Below are positions 35,631 through 44,772 of a DNA stretch of 64,000 nucleotides, piece by piece. The DNA is from Desulfocapsa sp050291935 (GTDB taxonomy: Bacteria; Desulfobacterota; Desulfobulbia; Desulfobulbales; Desulfocapsaceae). The position numbers were made by a program, and so were the translations under genes. The stretch lies in NCBI GenBank assembly GCA_050291935.1, contig JBNKKR010000017.1:1-64000 (forward strand), written 5' to 3'. Position 1 is the first letter of the stretch. Each line of letters starts with the position of its first letter. Below the pieces are notes generated by a model. It did not search any database. It saw only the letters and a list, made by a program, of their open reading frames with translations, and was not told the DNA's origin.

Positions 35631-36983
35631 TTAAGAGCCAAAAAAGATCGATGGCAGCCAGGTAACAATAATTGGAAAATAATAGATAAGGAGCAGACCG
35701 ACAATCTGAATGGCAACAAAGGGGATGATCCCTCGGTAAATATGGGTCATCTTAATTTCAGGTGGTGCCACACCAAGGAGATAAAAGAGAGCGTAACCAA
35801 ACGGAGGTGTCAAAAATGAAGTTTGCAAATTCACGCAGACCAGCATGGAAAACCACAGGGGATTAAATTCAAGCTCCATGGCAATGGGCATAAATATGGG
35901 GACGGTTACAAGCAGAATTGCTGCCCAGTCAATAAACATCCCCATAAAAAATATAATACCCATCATTACCAAAAGCGCCATATTGGGTGACAGGCTTCCA
36001 CCAACCAAAAGATCGGCAACCACATCGCCGCCGCCCATTGACAGAAAAACGGTACTGAAAAATTTTCCACCAATAAAAAGCATCATCACCATACAGGAGA
36101 TTTTCAAGGTGGAGACGCAAGACTCGTAAATCACCGAAACCGTAAGGGCCCGGTTAAAAAGGGCAAGAACTGCTGAACCGACTGCACCAAGTGCCGCCGC
36201 TTCAGTAGGCGTAGCGACACCTGCCAAAATGGTTCCCATTACGGTGAGGATTAAGCCAATGGGTGGCAGCAGACTTTTAAGGGTCATTGACCACTTCTGT
36301 CCCGCACTGTATTTACTTGCCTCTTCATCACTGATGGTAGGGCCAAGGGAGGGATTTATGGCACAACGAACAAAAATATAAAGAAAATAAAGCGCGGCAA
36401 GGAGAATTCCAGGCATAATTGCCCCGGCAAACAGTTGCCCCACCGACGTCTCTTTCATTCCGGTCAACCCACCGTATACCACAAGCATTATCGATGGAGG
36501 TATTAAAATGCCAAGGGTTCCTGCCGAGCAGATAATGCCTGTGGTAAGTTCCTTTTGGTATCCTTTACTTAAAAGGGCTGGAGCGGCCAAAAGGCCCATT
36601 GCCACAACAGATGCGCCAATAATACCAGTGGTCGCGGCAAACACCGTGCAGACCACAACCACCGCCAGACCAAGGCCACCTTTGACCTTCCCCATGACCA
36701 CATACAGGGCTTCAAAGAGTTTCTCGGCAACCTTAGATCTATCAAGGAGTTGCGCCATCAGGATAAAAAGCGGTATGGCAACCAGGGTGTAATTGTTCAT
36801 TAACCCCCAGGTATTATTGGCAAATATATCAAAAAGACCTCCTACATCAAACCCATTATCAATCAAACCAAACCAGGTTGCCACCGCCGCAAGGGTAAAG
36901 GCCAGAGGCAATCCAAGACAAATACTGACAATCAAGACCACAAACATGGCCACGGTCAAAAACTCAGGGCTCATGAAATCCAT
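35631..36983 (-). CDS. dctM: TRAP transporter large permease (DctM)
   Basis: Membrane protein of 450 residues with about twelve helices, the sodium-driven subunit of a TRAP transporter. Family motifs include LPLAFTLAAVATWFGLID near the start, LVAIPLFILMAQLLDRS, and PPSIMLVVYGGLTGMKETSVGQLFAGAIMPG in the first half, with a mirrored set GVATPTEAAALGAVGSAVLALF in the second. The ATG follows GGGAGAAACTTC. It lies 54 bp after the small permease and before glcD. The subfamily size is in line with transporters for 2-oxo or 2-hydroxy acids. Confidence 0.94.
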   Translation of the reverse strand: MDFMSPEFLTVAMFVVLIVSICLGLPLAFTLAAVATWFGLIDNGFDVGGLFDIFANNTWGLMNNYTLVAIPLFILMAQLLDRSKVAEKLFEALYVVMGKVKGGLGLAVVVVCTVFAATTGIIGASVVAMGLLAAPALLSKGYQKELTTGIICSAGTLGILIPPSIMLVVYGGLTGMKETSVGQLFAGAIMPGILLAALYFLYIFVRCAINPSLGPTISDEEASKYSAGQKWSMTLKSLLPPIGLILTVMGTILAGVATPTEAAALGAVGSAVLALFNRALTVSVIYESCVSTLKISCMVMMLFIGGKFFSTVFLSMGGGDVVADLLVGGSLSPNMALLVMMGIIFFMGMFIDWAAILLVTVPIFMPIAMELEFNPLWFSMLVCVNLQTSFLTPPFGYALFYLLGVAPPEIKMTHIYRGIIPFVAIQIVGLLLIYYFPIIVTWLPSIFFGS

Positions 36984-37037
36984 GAAGTTTCTCCCTTTAA
37001 ACAGAATAATTAACGATCATACCAGCGTGGATTGATG

Positions 37038-37535
37038 TCATGCTTTCCCACGCACTATCTGAATATTTTTTAAAAATGTGGAAGTTCCCTGAAAAAACAG
37101 CATGGTAAAACCCAATGCCATCAGGGCCTTAAAGGGCCAGATCATTGGCGCCCAACTGGTTGGATTACGCTCAAGCATGCTGGTTGATGTCCAGGCATAC
37201 TGTATTGACGCATAGGACATAAGAAGAAAGACCGGGAAAAAAAGCAGTCCATAGCCAAGCAGGTTAAACACCGCCTGGCCCTTTTTCCCAAAACGAGCCG
37301 TTACAATTTCAACTTTTACGTGTCCATCTTTTCCTTCTGTTAACGCAAGACCAAGCATATAGTGCACACCATAGATAAACATGGTCAGCTCAAAACCCCA
37401 TACAGTTGGCGCATTAAAGATGTAGCGCATCACTATTTCATAGACCACCACAGCTACCAGAGGCAGCACCATAAGCGAGTTCACCTGGCCTATCTTCTCG
37501 TTTACCGTATCTATAAAATGTATAATCTTCTCCAT
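37038..37535 (-). CDS. dctQ: TRAP transporter small permease (DctQ)
   Basis: A 165-residue four-helix membrane protein that pairs with DctM. The stretch RYIFNAPTVWGFELTMFIYGVHYMLG near residues 37-62 and DGHVKVEIVTARFGKKGQAVFN near 70-92 are typical of DctQ proteins. The ATG follows GGCAAAGGAGTTATAA. Gene order dctP-dctQ-dctM is standard. Confidence 0.93.
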   Translation of the reverse strand: MEKIIHFIDTVNEKIGQVNSLMVLPLVAVVVYEIVMRYIFNAPTVWGFELTMFIYGVHYMLGLALTEGKDGHVKVEIVTARFGKKGQAVFNLLGYGLLFFPVFLLMSYASIQYAWTSTSMLERNPTSWAPMIWPFKALMALGFTMLFFQGTSTFLKNIQIVRGKA

Positions 37536-37596
37536 TTATAACTCCTTTGCCCCATTCACTGCCCCGTATCGGTTACGGGGGCAGTGAATGCTCTTC

Positions 37597-38751
37597 TTAT
37601 TTGGTCACAGTACCGTTAATATAAGTTTCGTAAGACCATGGAGTTACATTGCCACGGGCATTACGCCAGATTTCAAACTCTTTGACAAAACTCTCCTGGG
37701 AATCGATGATCTTCTTCACATTTGGGCTTTTTGCCTTCATCTCATCCACATACTGCTTGGCAACCTTTCTAAATCCGATCAAGGTCTCCTTATCCATCTG
37801 TACGACTTCAACGGATTCTTTCAGCTTGTTCATTGCCTGGGAGTTTAAATTCTGAATCCAGTTATAGGCCCACAACTGGGTCTCTTTGGCAGAGAGTTTA
37901 ACGATTTCCTGAAGATCTTGAGGCAGACTCTCCCATGCATCTTTATTAAAGAAAATGTAGCACTGGGAGGCGGGCTGATGCACACCTGGGGAAAGAACAT
38001 ATTTGGTAATCTCATCAAATCCCATGGGGTACGACATTGCGGGTGCTGAAAATTCAGCACCATCAAGCACTCCACGCTCAAGGGCAAGGTATACCTCACC
38101 TCCTGGCATTGGGGTTGCGGATGCGCCAAGACGATTCAGCATATCCATATACCAGCCAACGGTACGCACTTTCATACCTTTAAAATCTTCCATTTTGGTG
38201 GCACGCTTATTGGAAAAAATACCCATATCTTGTCCTGACTGGCCTGCCGGGAAAGCCACAAGGTTGTACTCGGCGTACAACGCCTGTGCCATCTCCAACC
38301 CACCACGCTCATAAAGCCAGATATTGTATCCTTCACTGTCAAGGCCAAAAGGAACATCACCTAAGGCAACAAAACCTTCGTCCTTTCCTTTCCAATAGCC
38401 TGCCCAATCGTGTCCGACCTGAACGGACCCTTTTGATACAGCATCAAAGGTCTGCATGGCTGGTACCAGCTCTCCTGCTGAAAAGGGTTTGATATCAAGT
38501 CTTCCTGCAGAAGCAAGCCTTACCGAATCGGCAAAATGGACGGCCATATCGTAGAAGAGAAGCCCTTTTGACCAGGGCATTGCCATTTTCCAGCGAAATT
38601 TTTTATCTGAATTCTCAAACTTGACCCGTTTTGCCGATGCATGCCGATCATCAACACCAAACTTTTCACGTTTTCCCGCTTGAGCGGTTGAACTTCCAAC
38701 GACCGCAAAACAGACCACGGCAACCATTGCCAATAGCAAATTTTTCTTCAT
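37597..38751 (-). CDS. dctP: TRAP transporter substrate-binding protein (DctP, TakP-like)
   Basis: Periplasmic binding protein that catches the substrate for the DctQM permease. From the ATG at 38751, directly behind AGGAGGAAACA, it has 384 residues and a signal peptide ending at STAQA. The fold is the DctP type, with WKMAMPWSKGLLFYDMAVHFAD at the start of the mature domain. The central MKVRTVGWYMDMLNRLGASATPMPGGEVY contains the arginine expected to hold the substrate carboxylate. WYMDMLNRLG and the later AMSYPMGFDEITKYVLSPG resemble binding proteins for lactate and 2-oxoacids (TakP, TTHA0766). First gene of the sigma-54-controlled operon. Confidence 0.92.
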   Translation of the reverse strand: MKKNLLLAMVAVVCFAVVGSSTAQAGKREKFGVDDRHASAKRVKFENSDKKFRWKMAMPWSKGLLFYDMAVHFADSVRLASAGRLDIKPFSAGELVPAMQTFDAVSKGSVQVGHDWAGYWKGKDEGFVALGDVPFGLDSEGYNIWLYERGGLEMAQALYAEYNLVAFPAGQSGQDMGIFSNKRATKMEDFKGMKVRTVGWYMDMLNRLGASATPMPGGEVYLALERGVLDGAEFSAPAMSYPMGFDEITKYVLSPGVHQPASQCYIFFNKDAWESLPQDLQEIVKLSAKETQLWAYNWIQNLNSQAMNKLKESVEVVQMDKETLIGFRKVAKQYVDEMKAKSPNVKKIIDSQESFVKEFEIWRNARGNVTPWSYETYINGTVTK

Positions 38752-38843
38752 TGTTTCCTCCTCAAATAGAGTAATTACATTCTGTAGTACCATTCACTGG
38801 CACCTATTTGATAATGGTCTTTCGAACCACATAAGGGTCACAC

Positions 38844-38860
38844 AGCAATTGCCATGCCAA
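38844..38860 (-). promoter_or_regulatory. Sigma-54 (RpoN) promoter of the TRAP/lactate operon
   Basis: On the minus strand the sequence TTGGCATGGCAATTGCT fits the -24/-12 consensus (TGGCAC-N5-TTGCW), with GG and GC exactly ten bases apart. Transcription should start about 12 bases further, near 38833, leaving a leader of roughly 80 bases before dctP. The gene directly upstream encodes a sigma-54-dependent activator, which supports the call. Confidence 0.82.
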
Positions 38861-38906
38861 ATGGATTTTACGCTATAATATCTGGAAGATAGCCCAGTAC
38901 AGAACA

Positions 38907-38921
38907 ATGCAAAAATTGCAT
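38907..38921. promoter_or_regulatory. Palindrome, candidate enhancer site for the NtrC-type regulator
   Basis: ATGCAAAAATTGCAT is a perfect dyad (six-base arms, three-base centre) centred about 70 bp upstream of the -12 element of the sigma-54 promoter. That is within the range where activators of this class bind. No second copy was found in the gap. Confidence 0.5.
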
Positions 38922-38948
38922 CTTGTTGCTTACAGCGCCATCTGTCTG

Positions 38949-38985
38949 AAAAAAAAGACTACAACGCTCTCACAAAAGAGAGACG
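38949..38985 (-). terminator. Weak terminator candidate after the NtrC-type regulator
   Basis: On the minus strand CGTCTCTC and GAGAGCG can pair around TTTTGT, and a run of eight T follows after about ten bases. The stem is short and the T tract is displaced, so termination would be inefficient. It lies 50 bp beyond the regulator's stop, before the sigma-54 promoter. Confidence 0.35.
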
Positions 38986-39034
38986 GCAGGCTGGAATATA
39001 TGTTTACAGAGAGGAAAAAAGGGGGTGGAACAAA

Positions 39035-40486
39035 CTAATCGCTTTGCACAGAAAGGCCGTACTTTTTTATTAACGAATAAAAATGAGACCTTGAAAGATT
39101 TGATATCATAAGAATTTTAGAAATATCACCTTCACATTGGCGCATCAACTCGCTTAAATATACTTTTTCGGCAGTGGCCTTAAAGTCCTTTAATGGCGGA
39201 AGGTCGCAATCAAAAATATCATAAAAAATGTCCTGTCCTATTTTTCGGACACCGGCCATTTGACCAGACGATTCAGTCGCGGCAAGGGCCTCTGAACCGC
39301 TCATCTTTTTGATCTGTTCTTTGGCGATTTGAATACGTAAATTTCTGGGAAGATGAACGGCAAACAACTGTTTTTCATTACCGGCAGCAACGATTGCCCG
39401 CTCAATTACGTTGAAGAGTTCCCTCACGTTACCAGGCCAGGGATACAGCTCAAGGGCATCGAAAAAATCACTGCTGATATATTTATCCGCGGTCCCATAC
39501 TGACCACAAAGCTGCTCAACCTTATATGAGGCAAGAACCTTGATATCCCCTGTCCGCTGCCTGAGTGGAGGAAGGGAAATCATCATCGTTTTAATCCGGT
39601 ATAGAAGATCACTGCGAAAAGCACCGCTCTCCACCATTTCATCAAGATCCCTGTTTGTTGCGGCTATCAACCGAAAATCACTGGATTGTTCTTTAGAATC
39701 ACCGACCGCCCGAAAGGTTCTTTCCTGCAAAACCCGCAGAAATGATTTCTGGATGGACAGGGGCATTTCTCCTATCTCATCCAGAAAGAGGGTTCCCTTA
39801 TCGGCACTTTTAACAAGACCCGCCTGATTATCATGGGCACCAGTAAAGGCCCCCTTTCGATGCCCAAAAAGGATGGACTCAACCAAGGATTCAGTGAGGG
39901 ATGCACAATCAACCACCACAAATGGGCCATGATTTCGGCTGCTGTTTTCATGAATGGTACGGGCAAATACCTCCTTTCCTGTACCCGTCTCTCCAGTGAG
40001 TAAAAGATTGCTCCCCGAACGGGCAGCCTGGGCCACCATTTTGCAACATGCTTTAATTTCAGGGCTTTCACCCACAATATTTTCCCGGGAAACAGTATCA
40101 AGCGCCATATTTGCCACCTTTTCTTCATGGTAGCGAATGGCCCTGTTTAAGGTAAGGGTAATTTCTCGTACACTGGAAGGCTTAAGGATATAATCCCAAA
40201 CACCCTGTTGAATGGCAAGTTCCGCGCCATCCGGATCGCCCTTCCCCGTTAGAATAATTACTTCCGGTGGTATCTGCAGCGATCCAATATCAATAAGCAG
40301 GTCAAGGCCATTCCCATCCGGCAACTGGACATCGAGAAACACCACATCAAACTGTTGATTCTTCAATGCCAGCAGCCCCTCTTGCAGAGAATATACTGAA
40401 GAACAGGTATGCGAGAGCCTGCCCACCAGACTTTCCAGGGTCTCACAGATTTCAGGATCATCATCAATTATTAATATTTGTCCCAT
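39035..40486 (-). CDS. Sigma-54-dependent response regulator (NtrC family)
   Basis: An activator of sigma-54 promoters with three domains. The receiver domain (residues 1-120) has the phospho-acceptor aspartate in VVFLDVQLPDG. The AAA+ domain has Walker A GETGTGKE, the sigma-54 contact loop GAFTGA and Walker B GTLFLDEIGEMP. The C-terminal Fis-type helix-turn-helix is around EGDISKILMISNLSRSHFYSLI. I chose the ATG at 40486 (483 residues, behind AAGGACGG); the frame runs ten codons further upstream. It overlaps the 3' end of the kinase gene by 23 bp, so the two are a cognate pair. Its likely target is the adjacent dctP promoter. In Desulfovibrio a similar regulator controls lactate genes. Confidence 0.93.
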   Translation of the reverse strand: MGQILIIDDDPEICETLESLVGRLSHTCSSVYSLQEGLLALKNQQFDVVFLDVQLPDGNGLDLLIDIGSLQIPPEVIILTGKGDPDGAELAIQQGVWDYILKPSSVREITLTLNRAIRYHEEKVANMALDTVSRENIVGESPEIKACCKMVAQAARSGSNLLLTGETGTGKEVFARTIHENSSRNHGPFVVVDCASLTESLVESILFGHRKGAFTGAHDNQAGLVKSADKGTLFLDEIGEMPLSIQKSFLRVLQERTFRAVGDSKEQSSDFRLIAATNRDLDEMVESGAFRSDLLYRIKTMMISLPPLRQRTGDIKVLASYKVEQLCGQYGTADKYISSDFFDALELYPWPGNVRELFNVIERAIVAAGNEKQLFAVHLPRNLRIQIAKEQIKKMSGSEALAATESSGQMAGVRKIGQDIFYDIFDCDLPPLKDFKATAEKVYLSELMRQCEGDISKILMISNLSRSHFYSLIKKYGLSVQSD

Positions 40487-43148
40487 TCCGTCCTTTTCTA
40501 CTAAGAGCTGCCTCAATCACAGATTTTAACAGATTCTTCTCGTAGGGCTTTATAACGACTCTCACCACATTTTCCACCTGGGTCACAGCGCCAAGTGCCT
40601 CTTCACGGCCGGAAACAATAATCACCGGCAGATCAGGTTGCTGCCTTTGTACTCCCTTAGCAAGCTCAACCCCATTTAGCCCCGGCATATCATAATCACT
40701 TATTATCAGATCAAAACGGCTGGGTCTGGCGGCAAGAAGTTCCAGTGCTTTGCTACTTTCACCAACAGCATCAACCTCATAGCCTAAATCCCGCAACAAG
40801 CGCGGTGCTGTCTGCAATTGATCGGGATCATCTTCAACAAAAAGTATCCTTCCCCCATCTGCTTTCGTTTTCCCTTTTTTCTCAGTGCTTGTCTCTTTGT
40901 CCAGACAGATAAGAACCGGGATATACATTTCAAACTCACTTCCAACACCAGCCTCGCTGCTGACCCGTAAGGCACCATTATGCCCTTTAATAATGGCAAG
41001 GGCAACGGTTAACCCAAGCCCAGTTCCCTCTTTCTTGCTTTTTGAGCTAAAGAACGGGTCAAAAATCTTATCTATAATTTTTGAGGAAATTCCAGGTCCG
41101 TCATCTGTAACACTCAGCCGCATATATTTTCCCGGTTGCAAATCAAGATACCGAGCCTGTTCCTCATCAAGGGCGCTTTCTTCAAGACGTATTTCTATTT
41201 CCCCGCCGCCCTTTCGCAAGGCGTGAAATGCATTGGTAGAAAGGTTCATCACGGCCTGATGAATCTGGGTGGGATCGGCATAAATTGATTGTAAGCCAGG
41301 TTTTATATATGATTTTATACTAATATTTCCAGGAAGCGAAACTTCCATCAACGAGACAACTTCGGAAATAACCTTGCTCAAATCGGTTGATTGGAAACCT
41401 TCCTGGGAAGGTCTGCTAAATGTCAAAATCTGCTTAACAACACTCCCCCCGCGTCTTGCCGCCTTTAACACCCGTTCAAGGTCTTTAGCCGTTTGCGAAT
41501 CTTCATCAACATCTCCGATGGCAAGTTCCGTTGAGTTTATTATGGAAGTAAGTATATTATTAAAATCATGGGCAATACCGCCAGCCATTGTCCCAATTGC
41601 TTCCATTTTCTGCGACTGCAGCAACTGCTTTTCTAAATTGTATTCCCTGGTAATATTTTCTGCGGTGGTGAGCACTCCCGTGATATTTCCAGACTGGTTT
41701 TTAAGGGGCACCTTATTCACTTCAAGCCAGGAGATCTCACCATTTTTAGCAACAATTCTTTTCCGTTTTTTTCTATATGCCTCCTTTCCTGAGGCCACCG
41801 CAGCATCAGCACTCACCGACCAATCCACATACTTATCATCTTTCACCACGTTACGGGTAGATTGTCCCACAACTTCAGCGACGTTATTAAGTCCAAAAAA
41901 GCTGGCAAAGGTACGGTTCGCACCAAGGTAGCTTCCCTTCATATCTTTCCAGGACACAAGTTGAGGTATTGTATCAATGAGGGTTTCCTGAAAGGTGAGT
42001 TGATTCTTTATTTTTCGCTCAACTTTTCTACGGGCAAGCATATTGATAATGAGAAAAACAAGGGCAACCAGCAGCAAAAATATACTCACCATTATTGTCC
42101 AGAATAGCTCCCTTGGAAGCTTATAGAATGGACTTGGCTCGTTAATCAGCTTACTGCCCGCAGGAAGAAGGCTTTCATCTATATGAAATCTCTTTAAAAT
42201 ATTATAGTCAAAAAGATAGAGCCCTTTTGGATTAGTCTCAATTGGAATAGAACCTGGAGCGGCACCACACAATATCTGGAGGGCCTTTTTGGCAGCTTCC
42301 CGGCCATGATCATATCCCGAAAGCAGACTGCCGCCAACCGCCCCGGAACCAAGCAAAAACTCCCATGAGGTATACAAAGGGACATTGGATGAGTCCGAAA
42401 TTGCGGACATAACCTCTTCTGCGGTGAAAAATCGGTCGCCAATTACCTGGTAATAGGGGATAAAGAACAAAAAATCAGTTTGGGAAAGTTCTTTTACCCG
42501 AGACTGTACCTCGGCAAGATCCAATTGAATCCAATAGTCAATTTGCACCTTTTCTTTAAAACGTGGCGCCAGTGCTTCTATTTGATGCCGAATTCCCAAA
42601 CCCGCTGTGGAATTATCGCCAACAACTATCATCCTTCTCTTTTCAGGATGCAGCTTCAAGGCAATCTCAAGGGTTCCTGCAAGATCAAAATTTTCAACAA
42701 CTCCTGTTATATTTCCGATCTCTTCCTCTTCTTTCTCAAGATCATTCACTCCGCAAAAGACAATGGGAACTCCTGGAAAAATTTGCGGCCGATACTTGAG
42801 CGCAAAATTAAAGGCGTCATCATCGGAGACCATCACCACATCAAAATGTATGTTGCCAAACTTTTTAAGGTAGAGTTTTCGCAGCTCCTCAATCACCGGT
42901 GCAACGTTGTACTTTTTGGCATCCATATATTCGATCTGAAGATCAATTTTATACGAACTTTCCTCAAGTTTTGAGCGGATTCCCTTAAGAATCATATCCG
43001 ACCATTGATAGCCGTTATGATAGGAATTGATGTAGAGAACTGTCTTTTTGGGGTTTTCGCCTGCCAAGGGTTCAGAAACAACAATCAGGGCAAAAATGAT
43101 GTGAAAAAAAAGTACAATACAAGTGGTACGCTTTTTTTCACTATGCAT
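40464..43148 (-). CDS. Hybrid sensor histidine kinase with periplasmic binding-protein-like domain
   Basis: Membrane sensor of about 894 residues from the ATG at 43148; an alternative ATG lies at 43166. After a signal or anchor sequence (TTCIVLFFHIIFALIVVSEP) comes a roughly 310-residue periplasmic domain related to ABC-type substrate-binding proteins, starting KTVLYINSYHNGYQWSDMIL. Then follow one membrane helix (FWTIMVSIFLLLVALVFLII), a PAS domain, the HisKA domain with the phosphorylated His in GGIAHDFNN, and an HATPase with DDGPGISSKIIDKIFDPFF. A C-terminal receiver domain has Asp in LIISDYDMPG. It probably senses a small ligand and drives the adjacent NtrC-type regulator, with an internal receiver adding a relay step. 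Confidence 0.92.
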   Translation of the reverse strand: MHSEKKRTTCIVLFFHIIFALIVVSEPLAGENPKKTVLYINSYHNGYQWSDMILKGIRSKLEESSYKIDLQIEYMDAKKYNVAPVIEELRKLYLKKFGNIHFDVVMVSDDDAFNFALKYRPQIFPGVPIVFCGVNDLEKEEEEIGNITGVVENFDLAGTLEIALKLHPEKRRMIVVGDNSTAGLGIRHQIEALAPRFKEKVQIDYWIQLDLAEVQSRVKELSQTDFLFFIPYYQVIGDRFFTAEEVMSAISDSSNVPLYTSWEFLLGSGAVGGSLLSGYDHGREAAKKALQILCGAAPGSIPIETNPKGLYLFDYNILKRFHIDESLLPAGSKLINEPSPFYKLPRELFWTIMVSIFLLLVALVFLIINMLARRKVERKIKNQLTFQETLIDTIPQLVSWKDMKGSYLGANRTFASFFGLNNVAEVVGQSTRNVVKDDKYVDWSVSADAAVASGKEAYRKKRKRIVAKNGEISWLEVNKVPLKNQSGNITGVLTTAENITREYNLEKQLLQSQKMEAIGTMAGGIAHDFNNILTSIINSTELAIGDVDEDSQTAKDLERVLKAARRGGSVVKQILTFSRPSQEGFQSTDLSKVISEVVSLMEVSLPGNISIKSYIKPGLQSIYADPTQIHQAVMNLSTNAFHALRKGGGEIEIRLEESALDEEQARYLDLQPGKYMRLSVTDDGPGISSKIIDKIFDPFFSSKSKKEGTGLGLTVALAIIKGHNGALRVSSEAGVGSEFEMYIPVLICLDKETSTEKKGKTKADGGRILFVEDDPDQLQTAPRLLRDLGYEVDAVGESSKALELLAARPSRFDLIISDYDMPGLNGVELAKGVQRQQPDLPVIIVSGREEALGAVTQVENVVRVVIKPYEKNLLKSVIEAALSRKGRNGTNINN

Positions 43149-43597
43149 AACAGATCCACTGATCATAACAAAACCAACATATGCGGCATAACGAAACAAA
43201 GCCATCCGCCATCTTTAATAGCATATCATTTTGATAGTTTCATTTACTCTCTAGCATTTCCACAAAAAACGACCCTATCAAAATCGATCTGGAAAGCAAG
43301 AGAAATTTAACACCGGCTACAAATACTAATAGTAACGAGTAACTCCTTGAAACATTATGCTATTAGCATTTAGCAAGATCGACTGAAGCCTGAGTTGAGC
43401 AGCTTGCCTGCCCGTACGAGATTTACACCACGCAAGGTGGAGCTGAAAAGAGTGGTCTGACTGTATAAGATAATTGGGATGGTTAAAGGATAGATTAAAG
43501 AATATATCTCAAGGTAACGACTGGTATAGACGAATCGAATAAAAGGTTAGTAGTACGTGTGATTCAAGTCTTGCAATATCCGTTAAATAATCGGATG
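43149..43597. other. Intergenic region between STAS gene and hybrid kinase gene
   Basis: About 450 bp with no supported gene. It holds a short dyad ATGCTATTAGCAT at 43357-43369 and a small hairpin CCACGCAAGGTGG near 43430. Both genes are on the minus strand, so it should contain the terminator of the STAS gene and the promoter of the kinase. Neither could be recognised. Confidence 0.45.
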
Positions 43598-44038
43598 TTA
43601 TAGATAGTGAGAAGCAAAAGCAAGTGCCTCATCCACAACCCCGCCTTCTCCACAAAACAGTTCCTCTTCTGTTTCTTCGGTTTTGGCCGCATTTCTTTTT
43701 TTCTCCCAGATAAGCTGGGTAGCTTCTGAAATGGATCCAGCCCGCAAAAACAACCCTTCAAGATTGGTCATTTGCAATAGGCTCAGCACCATCTCATTTA
43801 CCCCACTAAGTACCAGATACCCACGATCGTTAATTGCCTTAAGACAGCAAATAATTGCCCCAAGTCCTGTGGAATCAACGAATTTTACATGGGAGAGATC
43901 AAGAACAATATCAGTATGTCCATCTTCAATGGAACTGCTCATGGCATTGAGAAAAATCTTAGCAAATGCTGCATCCAAACGTTTTCCTTCACAGGTAAGA
44001 ATAAATATATTTTCACAAATTTCAGTTTTTATTTTCAT
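43598..44038 (-). CDS. STAS-domain protein (anti-sigma factor antagonist type)
   Basis: A 146-residue protein whose first 105 residues form a STAS domain, with DIVLDLSHVKFVDSTGLGAI holding the serine that is phosphorylated in SpoIIAA/RsbV-type proteins. A charged tail of about 40 residues (KKRNAAKTEETEEEL onward) is unusual and not recognised. Its partner kinase is not adjacent. It follows the LuxR-type regulator by 95 bp on the same strand and may belong to the same signalling unit. Confidence 0.88.
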   Translation of the reverse strand: MKIKTEICENIFILTCEGKRLDAAFAKIFLNAMSSSIEDGHTDIVLDLSHVKFVDSTGLGAIICCLKAINDRGYLVLSGVNEMVLSLLQMTNLEGLFLRAGSISEATQLIWEKKRNAAKTEETEEELFCGEGGVVDEALAFASHYL

Positions 44039-44133
44039 TGTATATACCGTTAGTTAAGAGAGTGTTTATCTATTGTATGTTATAGTGCCGGGCGATGCGT
44101 TTTTTTTTGACAGCCAAGCGTCTATACTCAATT

Positions 44134-44772
44134 TTAATGGGAAAAAAAATCTCGTAGAAGAATGAGAAGCTCCTTTGACGACTGGCAATTAAGCTTGAGC
44201 CGAATATTAGTGCGATGGACCTGGACAGTTCTGGGGCTGATATAGAGTGCCTGGCCAACCTCTTCCGGTGACATGCATTGTGAAAGGAGTTTTGCCACCT
44301 CATACTCACGTTTTGAAAGTGATGAGAGTATCCCTTTTCCGTTGCTACCACTCAAGAGTTGATTGGCCAGTAAAGGAGGAATATGGTTGCTGAAAAATGT
44401 TCTACCTGAACGAACTTCGTTGATGGCATCAATCACATCACCTATCTCATCCGCTTTTGAGACATAGCCCTTTGCTCCTGCTTGAAATGCGCGAAAGAGT
44501 AATTCATGTTTCTGATGCATTGAAAAAATTAAAATTGCAGTATCTTCAGACAAGGATTTGATCTCAGGGATCAAATCAACACCGCAATAATCGGTCATGG
44601 AGCTATCCACAATAGCCACATTTGGTTTACGATCTCTGATAATATGTAAAATAGATTTTGCGGCCTTTGACTCACCAACCACTACCATATCGTCCCGCTG
44701 TTTAAGCGCCGTTGAAAGGCCATGACGAACGATGGGATGATTATCGATTATAACTACAGAAGTCTTTTTCAT
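44134..44772 (-). CDS. NarL/FixJ-type response regulator
   Basis: A 212-residue regulator with a receiver domain and a LuxR-type helix-turn-helix. The acidic pocket is IIDNHP (one acidic residue replaced by Asn) and the phospho-acceptor is Asp55 in VAIVDSSM; the conserved lysine is in GYVSKADE. The DNA-binding part is LSKREYEVAKLLSQCMSPEEVGQALYISPRTVQVHRTNI. The second acidic residue (normally DD) is Asn here, still functional in many NarL proteins. The ATG follows GAGGAGAACAGGAAA. No kinase gene is directly coupled, although the CHASE2 kinase gene ends 208 bp upstream. Confidence 0.92.
   Translation of the reverse strand: MKKTSVVIIDNHPIVRHGLSTALKQRDDMVVVGESKAAKSILHIIRDRKPNVAIVDSSMTDYCGVDLIPEIKSLSEDTAILIFSMHQKHELLFRAFQAGAKGYVSKADEIGDVIDAINEVRSGRTFFSNHIPPLLANQLLSGSNGKGILSSLSKREYEVAKLLSQCMSPEEVGQALYISPRTVQVHRTNIRLKLNCQSSKELLILLRDFFSH

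Noticed and set aside
38798..38815. Plus-strand TGGCAC motif as a second sigma-54 promoter
   Set aside because: The -12 position reads TTGAT instead of TTGCT, so the essential GC is missing, and no gene follows on that strand.
42480..42974. 164-codon open frame antisense to the hybrid kinase gene
   Set aside because: It lies within the periplasmic sensor domain of the kinase and has no ribosome binding site or family features.
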